64,000 bases of DNA from contig NZ_CP117880.1 of the NCBI RefSeq assembly GCF_028736175.1, positions 4,588,001 to 4,652,000 of the forward strand, read 5' to 3'. A model generated the notes under the pieces. The model was given only the letters and a program-made list of their open reading frames with translations, searched no databases and was not told the DNA's origin. The translations under genes and the position numbers were made by a program. This stretch comes from Sphingobacterium oryzagri. Lineage in GTDB: Bacteria; Bacteroidota; Bacteroidia; Sphingobacteriales; Sphingobacteriaceae. This document shows, piece by piece, positions 11,301 through 18,608 of the stretch (position 1 is its first letter; the number at the start of each line of letters is the position of its first letter).

Positions 11301-11441
11301 CAGATAGCCGGCACCGGCTTGGGCCTGGCCTTGAGTCATTCTTTTGCCGAGCTACATCAAGGCACCCTATTTTTTCTAGAGAACTCGGAAAATTTAAATA
11401 TATTCGTATTGAAGATACCAATAAAGCAAACCTATGGTTAA
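8325..11441 (+). CDS. Sensor histidine kinase with Reg_prop propellers and Y_Y_Y domain (HTCS sensor half)
   Basis: 1038 residues from the ATG at 8325, chosen because it directly begins a signal peptide (RIVLSLVFLLLFCCPLRGQG); an upstream TTG at 8253 would add 24 unlikely residues. The periplasmic part holds many Reg_prop repeats (LWFGTKDGLNRFDGY, IWVGTDQGIYIYNP, IWIGTEDNGLYVWD and others) forming two beta-propellers, then a Y_Y_Y domain (about 690-760). A membrane helix lies near 763-785. The cytoplasmic part has a HisKA domain with the phospho-accepting His at about 824 (VAHDIKTPLTLI), an N box (IIDNLLTNAVKYA) and a G2 box (GTGLGLALSHS). This is the sensor part of a Bacteroidota hybrid two-component system, but it stops after the ATPase domain. 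The receiver and DNA-binding domains are in the next gene, which overlaps by 8 bases. Likely senses an oligosaccharide in the periplasm and controls the flanking GH43 and sus genes. Confidence 0.94.
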   Translation: MRIVLSLVFLLLFCCPLRGQGYYFNHLGVDEGLSNTAVLCSAQDKNGFLWFGTKDGLNRFDGYNFKQFYSDADSNNGLGSNFIHSLMVDRNNNIWVGTDQGIYIYNPYLDLFSTFKRETKGEILQIEEDHQGNVWFISNNQLFCFYPVTGQLVQHTRVEQQVVSAFAFDAGGDVWIGSSQHIKNLRTNISYVLPTKHNAPQWIEKIYLDDQQHFWIGSSKHGVYELDLMSGKIVHRIASMAGHSLFVRDIQQADAAHFWIGTESGLIVYNRKTGRHDDLQHEVDHPWSLSDNAVYSICKDQQGGLWIGTFFGGLNYYHKQHNSFEKIFPRFSASSIQGHAVREITQDKQARIWIGTEDNGLYVWDKQSDRFSAFNLQTGLAHTNIHGLALSGDSLLVGTFDRGLDIIDTRSNRLLKHFDTHNTHGQLSNDFIYHIYKTKKGRILLATARGLCEFFPGKDTFRVIPEVPAYIFYTSIFEDAEENLWLATWRDGLYHINHKTGHTKVFLHDKNDTSSLNSNRVNRIFQDSFGHVWIATESGLAAWTQDGKPIRRLTKKDGLPSNLILAMQEDDRQNLWISTTRGLVRMHLPDYRMHIYDKESGLLDLQFNYNSTFKDQRGKLYFGSSRGLIAFHPDSLLLSKVNEEASQLYITKIQSLQRELKVDSTRPSIDTAVTYLQAINLAHDESTISIDFAALNYVAAQSTAYMYMLEGFDKDWTLLRNTHRAHFTKIPPGSYVFRVRAVDADGQSISEEKTLKIRVNPPIWASVPAFLLYILLSGIAIYLTIRSYDQKIKEKNRSRLEAIKAHRERELFKTRMDFFARVAHDIKTPLTLIKAPMERLVEHIPASAKTDRLLSTMQHNTQKLVQLTDQLLDFRKIESSEYSLRFVKHSINQLVTDKLQEFQSVFSQRQLTFTYHCRQVVEAAIDIEVLSKIIDNLLTNAVKYADSQVSVMLEKDAAEQWFYFTVKNDGVLLTHAEVQVIFKPFHRASEHRQIAGTGLGLALSHSFAELHQGTLFFLENSENLNIFVLKIPIKQTYG

Positions 11442-12219
11442 TGCAAATCAACTGAAATCCACCATCTTGGTGGCCGACGACCATCAGGAGATCTTAGATT
11501 TTCTTGCTGATGATTTAAGTGATCACTACCATGTCTTGAAGGCATCTGATGGTGAGCAAGCGCTTCATTATTTAGATGACCATGCGGTAGATCTTATTGT
11601 GAGCGATGTCATGATGCCCCATATCGATGGATATGAGCTCTGTACACGTCTAAAAGAAAACATCCACTTCAGCCATATTCCTTTCATCATGCTTACCGCA
11701 AAAAACAGTCTGCAAGCAAAGATCGAAGGACTGGAATACGGCGCCGATGCCTACATCGAAAAGCCGTTTTCACCTAATTTTTTACAAGCCCAAATAGCTA
11801 GTCTGCTACGCAACCGGCAACACGTTCGTGCACATTACAACCATTCGCCCAGCAGCCCGATGCAAAGCATGGCGTTAAACAAATCCGATCAGATTTTCCT
11901 TGATAAGCTTAATAAACTTATCTTAGATAACATTGCAGAACAGGCGCTTTGTGTGGATTTGTTGGCTGATCGGATGAACATGAGCCGACCGACGCTCTAC
12001 CGGAAAATCAAGGCGCTTTCTGATTTATCGCCCAACGAATTAATCAACATCACACGGCTTAAAAAAGCGGCAGCGTATCTTCACGAAGGCACGTACAAAG
12101 TATACGAAATCTCCAGCATGATTGGTTTCAGCTCTTCATCTCACTTTATCCGGAATTTTCAAAAGCAGTTTGGCATAAGCCCGAAAGAGTGGAGTGAGCA
12201 GCATCGGCAGGCAAACTAG
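11434..12219 (+). CDS. Response regulator with receiver and AraC-type DNA-binding domains (HTCS output half)
   Basis: 261 residues. Residues about 9-125 are a receiver domain: acidic pair DD at 15-16, phospho-acceptor Asp at about 58 (LIVSDVMMPHIDGYEL), a Thr in MLTAKN and Lys in YIEKPFSPNFL. A linker LNKSDQIFLDKLNKLILDNI, typical of HTCS proteins, leads to an AraC/XylS helix-turn-helix domain (about 160-258) with MNMSRPTLYRKIKALSDLSP and the second helix pair VYEISSMIGFSSSSHFIRNFQKQFGISPKEW. The start codon lies inside the last codons of the kinase gene in a different frame, which implies translational coupling. In most relatives these domains are fused to the kinase in one polypeptide. It probably activates the susC and GH43 promoters after phosphotransfer from the kinase. 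Confidence 0.95.
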   Translation: MVNANQLKSTILVADDHQEILDFLADDLSDHYHVLKASDGEQALHYLDDHAVDLIVSDVMMPHIDGYELCTRLKENIHFSHIPFIMLTAKNSLQAKIEGLEYGADAYIEKPFSPNFLQAQIASLLRNRQHVRAHYNHSPSSPMQSMALNKSDQIFLDKLNKLILDNIAEQALCVDLLADRMNMSRPTLYRKIKALSDLSPNELINITRLKKAAAYLHEGTYKVYEISSMIGFSSSSHFIRNFQKQFGISPKEWSEQHRQAN

Positions 12220-12278
12220 CCATCGTTTGCTTCGTCGCTACATCCACTATGCTATTTATTCTCCTGGGCTCGCTTAAG

Positions 12279-12309
12279 TTTGTGCAACTCGGTGAACTTG
12301 TTATTTTTG
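12279..12309 (+). promoter_or_regulatory. Promoter of the ZIP transporter gene (TTTG-N19-TATTTTTG)
   Basis: TTTG at 12279-12282, a 19-base spacer, and TATTTTTG at 12302-12309 match both elements and the spacing of the Bacteroidota housekeeping promoter. Transcription would start about 20 bases before the ATG at 12339. Confidence 0.6.
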
Positions 12310-12338
12310 TAAAAATCAAATGTGGATAGCATCAAGCA

Positions 12339-13154
12339 ATGGAAGAAATCATTCAATATTTTTCGTCAATAAACCCCGTATTAGCCGCCTTTTACGCATC
12401 TGTATTTACGTGGCTAGTTACCGCACTTGGTGCTTCGTTCGTATTTTTCTTTAAGACGATGAACCGCAATTTCCTGGATGCCATGCTAGGCTTTACGGGC
12501 GGTGTTATGGTAGCGGCAAGTGTGTGGAGCTTATTGATACCGGCAATAGATATGAGTGATGGAGAGGGCTTTGCGCAGGTTTTACCCGCTATTGTTGGTT
12601 TTCTGCTGGGCGCTGGATTTCTATTTGCGTTAGACAAGCTGCTACCACATTTTCATGTCAACTTTAAGCAAGTCGAGGGCGTGAAATCACCCTGGCAAAA
12701 AACAACATTATTGGTGTTGGCCATCACGCTTCATAACATTCCTGAAGGACTCGCCGTAGGCGTACTTTTTGGCGCTGTCGCAGCGGGCATACCTGATGCC
12801 AGCATTGGCGGTGCCGTCGCCCTAGCACTGGGTATTGGTTTGCAAAATTTCCCAGAAGGCATTGCCGTATCTATGCCTTTGCGCGGCATGGGCATTTCGC
12901 GACGCAAGAGCTTTTATTACGGACAGCTATCTGCTATCGTTGAGCCGATGGCTGCTGTACTTGGAGCCCTCGCAGTGGGTTTCTTCACACCGGTATTGCC
13001 CTACGCATTGGCCTTTGCCGCTGGAGCGATGATTTTTGTCGTGGTCGAAGAAGTTATCCCGGAAGCGCAGCAAAATAAAAATTCGGACCTGGCTACAATA
13101 GGCTTTATTGGCGGCTTTATTGTCATGATGACTTTAGACGTGGTGTTAGGCTAA
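12339..13154 (+). CDS. ZIP-family divalent metal transporter
   Basis: 271 residues with about eight hydrophobic membrane segments. The two ZIP signature helices are plain: LHNIPEGLAVGV (HNIPEG at about 132-137) in TM4 and LQNFPEGIAVSMP (QNFPEG at about 169-174) in TM5, which form the binuclear metal site. A glutamate-rich ending to the sixth or seventh segment (VVVEEVIPEAQ) is also typical. Members move zinc, and often iron or manganese, into the cytoplasm. The gene has its own promoter and terminator and appears to be monocistronic, so there is no evident link to the neighbouring sugar or nitrite genes. Length and start agree with bacterial members of this family; the metal specificity cannot be read here. 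Confidence 0.94.
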   Translation: MEEIIQYFSSINPVLAAFYASVFTWLVTALGASFVFFFKTMNRNFLDAMLGFTGGVMVAASVWSLLIPAIDMSDGEGFAQVLPAIVGFLLGAGFLFALDKLLPHFHVNFKQVEGVKSPWQKTTLLVLAITLHNIPEGLAVGVLFGAVAAGIPDASIGGAVALALGIGLQNFPEGIAVSMPLRGMGISRRKSFYYGQLSAIVEPMAAVLGALAVGFFTPVLPYALAFAAGAMIFVVVEEVIPEAQQNKNSDLATIGFIGGFIVMMTLDVVLG

Positions 13155-13189
13155 AAAAAATCCTGAAGCGGGGAACCTCAGGATTTTTT
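13155..13189. terminator. Bidirectional intrinsic terminator between ZIP gene and cobA
   Basis: An A-run followed by TCCTGA (13161-13166), an 11-base loop and TCAGGA (13178-13183), then six Ts. The stem extends through the A/T tracts. It works after the ZIP gene on the plus strand and may also stop the minus-strand cobA transcript. Confidence 0.85.
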
Positions 13190-13395
13190 CTACTAACCAA
13201 TTATTAACTAACCTAATTTATGAAAAAAATTACTCTATTGTTATCTATTAAACGCCCTTGGCGGGCACTTAGTGTTTTATATCGCTGCTTTTAACATCTT
13301 TTAACAGGCTACACATCAGAAACAAACAAGTAAAATACTGAAAAACAACACTGTATACAACATTCACACTGCGAAAAACTGAGCTGCTCAATCTG

Positions 13396-14175
13396 CTATA
13401 CTACATCCTGCTTCATAGCTGCAAGCGTCAATGCATATTGCAAATTGACAACTTCGCCAATCACGATAATAGCGGGATGCCCCAGGCCATGTTGCTCGCT
13501 TGTTTTAAGCAAATCTTGTACCTGACAAACTACCGATTTTTGTTGTGGAAGTGTTGCATGCTGAATAATCGCTGCCGGCAGATCTCCTTTTCCATACATC
13601 ACATAATTTCGTGCAATTTCGGCCAGTTTACGCATTCCCATATAAATGACTACTGTAGCGCTGCTTTGCGCCGCGAGCGCCAGATCGGAAGAAAGGCTTC
13701 CATCCTTTTTCATACCCGTCAATATCCACACGCCTTCTGCAACGTTACGATGTGTTAATGGAATATTATTCCATCCCGCACCTTGCATACTACTTATTCC
13801 CGGAATGTACTCCACCTGCACGCCTAGTCGTTTAGCCACCGCCCACTCTTCAAAACCACGGCCGAACAAATAAGGGTCACCTCCTTTTAATCGCACGACC
13901 CGTTCGTACCGCTCACAATAAAATGCAATTAGATCATTGATATTATCCTGAGAAACATAATCCCCATAGGGATGTTTACCCACGTAATATTTTATACACG
14001 ATTCCGGCGCTATATCGAGTAATTCTTTATTTACCAGGTTATCATACAAGATAACTTGCGCCTTTTCAATCGTTTTATATGCTTTTATGGTCAACAATTC
14101 AGGATTTCCCGGTCCAGCACCGACGATATAGAGCGTATTTTCATTTATGACTTTCATTTTATTCCCCATTTTCAT
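13396..14175 (-). CDS. cobA: Uroporphyrinogen-III C-methyltransferase (SUMT)
   Basis: 259 residues, single-domain SUMT size. It methylates uroporphyrinogen III at C2 and C7 with S-adenosylmethionine to give precorrin-2, the precursor of sirohaem. Visible motifs are YIVGAGPGNPELLTIKA near 16-32, the VVRLKGGDPYLFGRG loop near 92-106, and EYIPGISSMQGAGWNNIPLTHR near 122-143, all standard for the tetrapyrrole methylase family. There is no fused CysG dehydrogenase/chelatase part, so those steps must be encoded elsewhere. It is divergent from nirB, whose product needs sirohaem, so the two units are plausibly co-regulated from the shared 180-base gap. The start may instead be the second in-frame ATG at 14157 (MKVINEN). 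Confidence 0.95.
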   Translation of the reverse strand: MKMGNKMKVINENTLYIVGAGPGNPELLTIKAYKTIEKAQVILYDNLVNKELLDIAPESCIKYYVGKHPYGDYVSQDNINDLIAFYCERYERVVRLKGGDPYLFGRGFEEWAVAKRLGVQVEYIPGISSMQGAGWNNIPLTHRNVAEGVWILTGMKKDGSLSSDLALAAQSSATVVIYMGMRKLAEIARNYVMYGKGDLPAAIIQHATLPQQKSVVCQVQDLLKTSEQHGLGHPAIIVIGEVVNLQYALTLAAMKQDVV

Positions 14176-14185
14176 TAAACATATT

Positions 14186-14193
14186 CAAATATA
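14186..14193 (-). promoter_or_regulatory. Possible -7 box (TATATTTG) for cobA
   Basis: On the minus strand this reads TATATTTG, matching TAnnTTTG. It would start transcription only a few bases before the ATG at 14175, which suits initiation at the internal ATG 14157. No clear -33 element was seen. Confidence 0.3.
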
Positions 14194-14233
14194 TCATTTT
14201 ATACACCTTATATCATACTAAAATATCACAAAA

Positions 14234-14247
14234 AACAATTTTTTGTT
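14234..14247. promoter_or_regulatory. Inverted repeat AACAA-N4-TTGTT in the cobA-nirB intergenic region
   Basis: A perfect 5-bp dyad, AACAA TTTT TTGTT, lies in the divergent region. Crp/Fnr-family sites commonly have TTG...CAA-like half sites of similar width, and a Crp/Fnr gene lies at the far end of this block. The surrounding DNA is very AT-rich, so chance occurrence is quite possible. A TAAATTAG sequence at 14301-14308 could be a weak -7 box for nirB. Confidence 0.25.
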
Positions 14248-14356
14248 AAAAAAATATTACACAAATCATGTTTTTATTGAATTTATAACTTTTTATTACA
14301 TAAATTAGCATCACAATACCAAAGAAAAATATCTTTTGATAAAAAAAACCACAACC

Positions 14357-16876
14357 ATGAAAACAAAAACAGTTGTAATAATTGGAAACGGAATGGTTGG
14401 CCATAAATTTTGCGAGAAATTACGCCAAAAAACACCAGCATTAGACATTATTGTATTTTGCGAAGAGCCTATCCGCGCCTATGACCGTGTTCATCTAACA
14501 GATTACTTCAAAAAGTCGGCAGCGGACGATCTTTTTTTATCAGAAAAGGAATGGTATCTTGAAAATAACATACAAATCTATCTTAATGATCCGGTTGTCG
14601 ACATCAACAAACACGATAAACAAATTCAATCTTTGCAGGGAAAGAAGGTCAATTACGATTTTTTGATTTTTGCAACAGGTTCTGCCGCATTCGTTCCGGC
14701 TATTTCGCGCATCGATAAAGAAGGCGTTTTCCTCTACCGCACAATCGAGGACCTGGAACTGATAAAAGACTATGCACATGGCGCCAAAAGCGGTGCTGTA
14801 TTAGGAGGCGGGCTATTAGGCCTGGAGGCAGCAAAAGCTTTGGTCGATCTAGGAATAGTAGAAACATCCGTGATCGAATTTGCACCCCGATTGATGCCTA
14901 GACAAATCGACGAACCCGCTAGCAATGTGCTGCAAACAAAATTAGCAGAACTAGGTTTAACCTGCCTCTTACAAAAATCTACCGACAAATTACTCGGCGA
15001 TAAAACACTTACAGGTATTTCTTTTACGGATGGAAGCAGCTTAGCGACCGACATACTGATTATCTCCGCAGGCATCAGACCGCGCGATGAAATCGCAAAA
15101 AAAATCGGGCTAGCGGTTGGTCCTCGTGGCGGGATTATCGTGAACAGCCAAATGCAAACATCAGACCCTTGTATTTACGCGATTGGCGAATGCGCACTCG
15201 TAGATGATATGATTTACGGCTTAGTCGCGCCTGGTTATGAAATGGCAGAAATTGCGGCATCTCACATCTTGGGCGATAAGAAAGCATTTCAAACCTTTGA
15301 CATGAGCACCAAATTAAAATTAATGGGTGTTGATGTCGCCAGCTTCGGAGATCCATTTATCAATGAGCCACACGCACGCGTTATTTCCCTTGAAGATCGG
15401 CACAAAGGCATTTACAAACGATTAAACATCAGCCCTGACGGCCAACGTTTACTGGGCGGAATTTTGGTGGGCGACGCAACGAGCTACAACATGTTACTCC
15501 AAACGGTAAACAACAACTTGCGTCTTCCAGAACATCCGGAGGCTTTACTTTTTGAGGATCGCGGCAGCTCAACAGCCAACGGAAATGGATTGACGGCACT
15601 ACCCGACACCGCACTTATTTGCAGTTGCGAAGGCATCAGTAAAGCACAGATTTGCGACGCCGTCACGACACAGCAATGTGAAACGGCTGACGCGGTGAAG
15701 AAATGCACGAAAGCGGGCTCGGGCTGTGGCGGCTGCATGCCTATGGTTAAAGACTTGGTTACGCACAGCCTGAAACAACAAGGCAAGCAGATTCGAACAA
15801 CGATCTGCGAGCACTTCGACCTGAATCGGCAGGAGCTTTACGATCTCATTAAAATTCATACGTCAGAAAGCTACGACGACGTTCTGAACACACTTGGCAG
15901 AGGCCACGGCTGCGAAATATGCAAACCGCTTGTATCGTCCCTTTTGGCCAGCATTTGGAATGACATGATTTTAAAAAAGGGAAATGATGTAGCTCAAGAC
16001 AGTAACGATCGCTTTCTTGCAAATATCCAAAAAGGTGGCACTTACTCTGTCGTCCCGCGCATTCCGGGCGGCGAAATTCTGCCCGAGAAATTGATTGTTA
16101 TCGGCGAAGTAGCTAAGAAGTATAATCTGTATACCAAAATAACCGGTGGACAACGCATTGACTTATTTGGAGCACACCTCAATGATCTTCCTGCTATCTG
16201 GGAAGAGCTTATTGCAGCAGGCTTTGAAAGTGGCCATGCTTATGGCAAAGCTTTGCGCACGGTAAAAAGCTGCGTAGGCAGTACTTGGTGCCGCTTCGGA
16301 CTGCACGACAGTGTTTCTTTTGCCATCGATATTGAAAAGCGCTACCGCGGCATTCGCGCACCACACAAATTTAAATCTGCCGTTAGCGGCTGCATACGTG
16401 AATGTGCCGAAGCGCAGAGCAAAGATTTTGGCATTATTGCTACCGAAAAAGGATGGAACCTTTACGTCTGTGGCAATGGCGGCAGCAAACCACAACATGC
16501 GCTACTGTTAGCTACCGATATTGACAGCGAAACGTGTATACGCTACATCGATCGTTTTTTGATGTTTTATATCCGTACGGCTGACCCCCTAACACGTACG
16601 GCCACCTGGCTTAATAAAATGGAGGGCGGCCTAGAACATCTTAAAAATGTGGTCATCAACGACAGCCTCGGCATGGCAGACAGCTGGGAACAGGAAATGC
16701 AGGAACTTGTAAACGCTTATCAATGCGAATGGAAAACTGCCGTAGAAGACCCCAACATCCGCAAACGCTTCGTTCACTTTGTCAATGCCCCAGAGGAGAA
16801 AGATACTAGCGTACGTTTTGACGAGTTTCGCGGACAGAAAAAGGCGGCAGACTGGAATAATACCCCTGTACTTTAA
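14357..16876 (+). CDS. nirB: Nitrite reductase (NADH), large subunit
   Basis: 839 residues from the ATG at 14357 (KTKTVVIIGNGMVGHKF); an in-frame TTG 21 bases upstream is a poorer start. This cytoplasmic sirohaem enzyme reduces nitrite to ammonium with NADH. Domains in order: FAD/NAD(P) oxidoreductase with GNGMVG near the N terminus and AVLGGGLLGLEAAKAL for the second nucleotide; a BFD-like [2Fe-2S] domain with Cys in ICSCEG and CGGCMP; a second such region with CEICKP; then the ferredoxin-like and sirohaem/4Fe-4S parts. The cluster ligands are CVGSTWC and SGCIRECAEAQS. Length is normal for NirB. The gene leads an operon with nirD (26-base gap) and an FNT channel. The sirohaem precursor enzyme cobA is divergent from it. 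Confidence 0.97.
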   Translation: MKTKTVVIIGNGMVGHKFCEKLRQKTPALDIIVFCEEPIRAYDRVHLTDYFKKSAADDLFLSEKEWYLENNIQIYLNDPVVDINKHDKQIQSLQGKKVNYDFLIFATGSAAFVPAISRIDKEGVFLYRTIEDLELIKDYAHGAKSGAVLGGGLLGLEAAKALVDLGIVETSVIEFAPRLMPRQIDEPASNVLQTKLAELGLTCLLQKSTDKLLGDKTLTGISFTDGSSLATDILIISAGIRPRDEIAKKIGLAVGPRGGIIVNSQMQTSDPCIYAIGECALVDDMIYGLVAPGYEMAEIAASHILGDKKAFQTFDMSTKLKLMGVDVASFGDPFINEPHARVISLEDRHKGIYKRLNISPDGQRLLGGILVGDATSYNMLLQTVNNNLRLPEHPEALLFEDRGSSTANGNGLTALPDTALICSCEGISKAQICDAVTTQQCETADAVKKCTKAGSGCGGCMPMVKDLVTHSLKQQGKQIRTTICEHFDLNRQELYDLIKIHTSESYDDVLNTLGRGHGCEICKPLVSSLLASIWNDMILKKGNDVAQDSNDRFLANIQKGGTYSVVPRIPGGEILPEKLIVIGEVAKKYNLYTKITGGQRIDLFGAHLNDLPAIWEELIAAGFESGHAYGKALRTVKSCVGSTWCRFGLHDSVSFAIDIEKRYRGIRAPHKFKSAVSGCIRECAEAQSKDFGIIATEKGWNLYVCGNGGSKPQHALLLATDIDSETCIRYIDRFLMFYIRTADPLTRTATWLNKMEGGLEHLKNVVINDSLGMADSWEQEMQELVNAYQCEWKTAVEDPNIRKRFVHFVNAPEEKDTSVRFDEFRGQKKAADWNNTPVL

Positions 16877-16902
16877 ACCATTTTACATAAAACAGCAACA
16901 GC

Positions 16903-17250
16903 ATGGAAACCTTAACACAAACCCAGTGGCTCCTCGCTTGCCACGTAGAAGATGCCATAGAAAATGGCGGCGTCTGCCTCAAATTAGCAGATCAACAGGT
17001 CGCATTATTTTATTTCAAGCGACGCAATGAATGGTACGCGACGCAAAACGAATGCCCTCATAAACGACAAATGATATTAAGCAGAGGTATGCTAGGCTCG
17101 CTAGGAGAAACGCCGAAAGTGGCTTGCCCTTTCCACAAAAAAACGTTTGCTTTAGATACAGGTGAGTGCCTTTCGGGCGACGAATGTGCGATAAAAACTT
17201 ATCCAGTAAAAGTCGAAGATGGCCGCGTATTTATTGCCATGGCGCGCTAA
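16903..17250 (+). CDS. nirD: Nitrite reductase (NADH), small subunit with intact Rieske motif
   Basis: 115 residues, the usual NirD size, starting 26 bases after nirB. It has a Rieske-like fold with both metal-ligand pairs present: NECPHKR (Cys and His at about 49-51) and ACPFHKKTF (about 76-79), followed by the usual TGECLSGDE and KTYPVKVEDGRVFI ending. The small subunit partners with NirB in the cytoplasm. As I recall, E. coli NirD has lost these Cys and His ligands, so this one may bind a [2Fe-2S] cluster, like NasE-type subunits. The start is at an ATG after a purine-rich stretch. Confidence 0.93.
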   Translation: METLTQTQWLLACHVEDAIENGGVCLKLADQQVALFYFKRRNEWYATQNECPHKRQMILSRGMLGSLGETPKVACPFHKKTFALDTGECLSGDECAIKTYPVKVEDGRVFIAMAR

Positions 17251-17305
17251 TCTTCTGCATAGAAAACAACTTTACTAACTCACACACCACCAACAAACAT
17301 TTACG

Positions 17306-18118
17306 ATGGATTACATTAGCCCAAAAGAAGTTGCAGGCGCCATGATGAGCACCGCAATCAACAAATCAGCATTACCTATTAAAGATCTGCTCATTCGTGG
17401 AGCACTCTCTGGCGCTCTGCTGGCGATATCCGTTACGCTTGCCCTTATGGCGACTACGCAAACAGGCCTGAGCCTGATTGGCGCATTCGTATTTCCCGTC
17501 GGATTTGTCATTATTGTTATTTTAGGACTGGAGCTCGTCACGGGAAGCTTTTCCCTGGTACCGCTGGCCTGGTTTGAAGGAAAAATAACTTTCAAATCGA
17601 TGTTAAGCAATTTATCCTGGGTATTTCTAGGCAATCTTGTGGGCAGCGTCCTATTTGCGGTACTTTTTTGGGCGGCAAGCACAGAAACTGGACAAATCCG
17701 CGATCTCGGCGCGGTGGAGAAAGCGCTGATCACCATCAGCGAGAAAAAAACCATCGGATATGGCTTTCATGGTCCGGCCGGTTTGTTTGCCGCATTTGTA
17801 AAAGCAATCTTATGCAACTGGATGGTGTGTATGGGCGTAGTCATGTCTATGACATCGAAATCAACATTGGGAAAAATTTTAGCCGCCGGGATACCAATTT
17901 TTATCTTTTTTGCTTTAGGCTATGAGCATGCGGTCGTCAATATGTTCGTCATTCCCGCAGGCATGATGTTTGGCGCAAACGTTTCACTAACAGATTGGTG
18001 GCTGTACAATCAACTTATCGTCACGACAGGCAATATCGTAGGTGGACTTTTATTTACAGGCATGGCCATTTACTACACATACAGCAAAAAAGAACAGCAA
18101 TCCGTCACTCCAAACTAG
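17306..18118 (+). CDS. nirC: Formate/nitrite transporter (FNT) family channel, probable nitrite channel
   Basis: 270 residues with six hydrophobic membrane segments. The FNT pattern is visible: an N-terminal cytoplasmic SPKEVAGAM region, the first loop ending in GLELVTGSF, the LGNLVGSVL segment, an AILCNWMVCMGVVMS segment (the conserved N-W region with the pore residues), and the GYEHAVVNMFVIPAGMMFG segment with the central pore His. These pentameric channels pass nitrite or formate. Position after nirBD favours nitrite, either to import substrate or to release excess. The symbol nirC is given by context. It is 55 bases after nirD and 17 bases before the next small gene. Confidence 0.92.
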   Translation: MDYISPKEVAGAMMSTAINKSALPIKDLLIRGALSGALLAISVTLALMATTQTGLSLIGAFVFPVGFVIIVILGLELVTGSFSLVPLAWFEGKITFKSMLSNLSWVFLGNLVGSVLFAVLFWAASTETGQIRDLGAVEKALITISEKKTIGYGFHGPAGLFAAFVKAILCNWMVCMGVVMSMTSKSTLGKILAAGIPIFIFFALGYEHAVVNMFVIPAGMMFGANVSLTDWWLYNQLIVTTGNIVGGLLFTGMAIYYTYSKKEQQSVTPN

Positions 18119-18135
18119 ACCAGCCCAATTTTCGT

Positions 18136-18531
18136 ATGAACAACTTATATGTAACACTGTGCGCATTCTTTGTTTGTTGCACAACAACACTTTTTTCGCA
18201 AGAAAAACAAATCAGAGCAAGCCTTTTCGAAGGCACAGTTGTCGCAGGCTACGTCGATCGGGGTGCTTATCTAAATTGCACGGGGCCGGGGGTTAAATAC
18301 ATCCACGCTAAAAAAGTATTTTTATTGGGTCTGTTGCCGGGTATTCGAATGAAAGAAGATAACGTTGCTGACGGAAAACCAAAAAACACTTGGATCACAC
18401 CCTCTTTAGGGTTTGGATTAACGGCCAGTATTGGACACCTGGCGCTGCAATTACCAACGTATTACACCGCAAAAACTGCAACAGCAGACGGCAGCTGGAA
18501 ACTTGGCTTTGGCTTAGGCTACAGATTTTGA
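18136..18531 (+). CDS. Small exported beta-rich protein downstream of nirC (unknown function)
   Basis: 131 residues from the ATG at 18136, which opens a signal peptide (LCAFFVCCTTTLFSQ). The mature part has alternating hydrophobic strands and ends in GLGYRF, with a C-terminal Phe as in outer-membrane beta-barrels, though it is short for a barrel. I do not recognise the family with certainty. It follows the FNT channel by 17 bases and is followed by a hairpin, so it is the last gene of the nirBD operon. A role in envelope passage of nitrite is only a guess from position. The longer frame upstream overlaps the FNT gene and is not needed. Confidence 0.75.
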   Translation: MNNLYVTLCAFFVCCTTTLFSQEKQIRASLFEGTVVAGYVDRGAYLNCTGPGVKYIHAKKVFLLGLLPGIRMKEDNVADGKPKNTWITPSLGFGLTASIGHLALQLPTYYTAKTATADGSWKLGFGLGYRF

Positions 18532-18566
18532 TGATAAGATAGTAAATAGGGAGTAACAGAAGGTAA

Positions 18567-18595
18567 AGAGCGAAGTCTTAGGCAAGCTTCGCTCT
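18567..18595. terminator. Hairpin terminator between the nir operon and the Crp/Fnr gene
   Basis: AGAGCGAAG at 18567-18575 pairs with CTTCGCTCT at 18587-18595 over an 11-base loop. It lies between convergent genes. The T-run is weak, so efficiency is uncertain. Confidence 0.55.
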
Positions 18596-18608
18596 CTTCA
18601 ACAAGCGT

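Noticed and set aside
13220..13294. A 24-codon frame (MKKITLLLSIKRPWRALSVL...) with a start region like that of SusC genes
   Set aside because: It is very short, has no continuation as a transporter gene, and no neighbouring evidence. It may be a relic of a sus gene start but cannot be supported as a gene.
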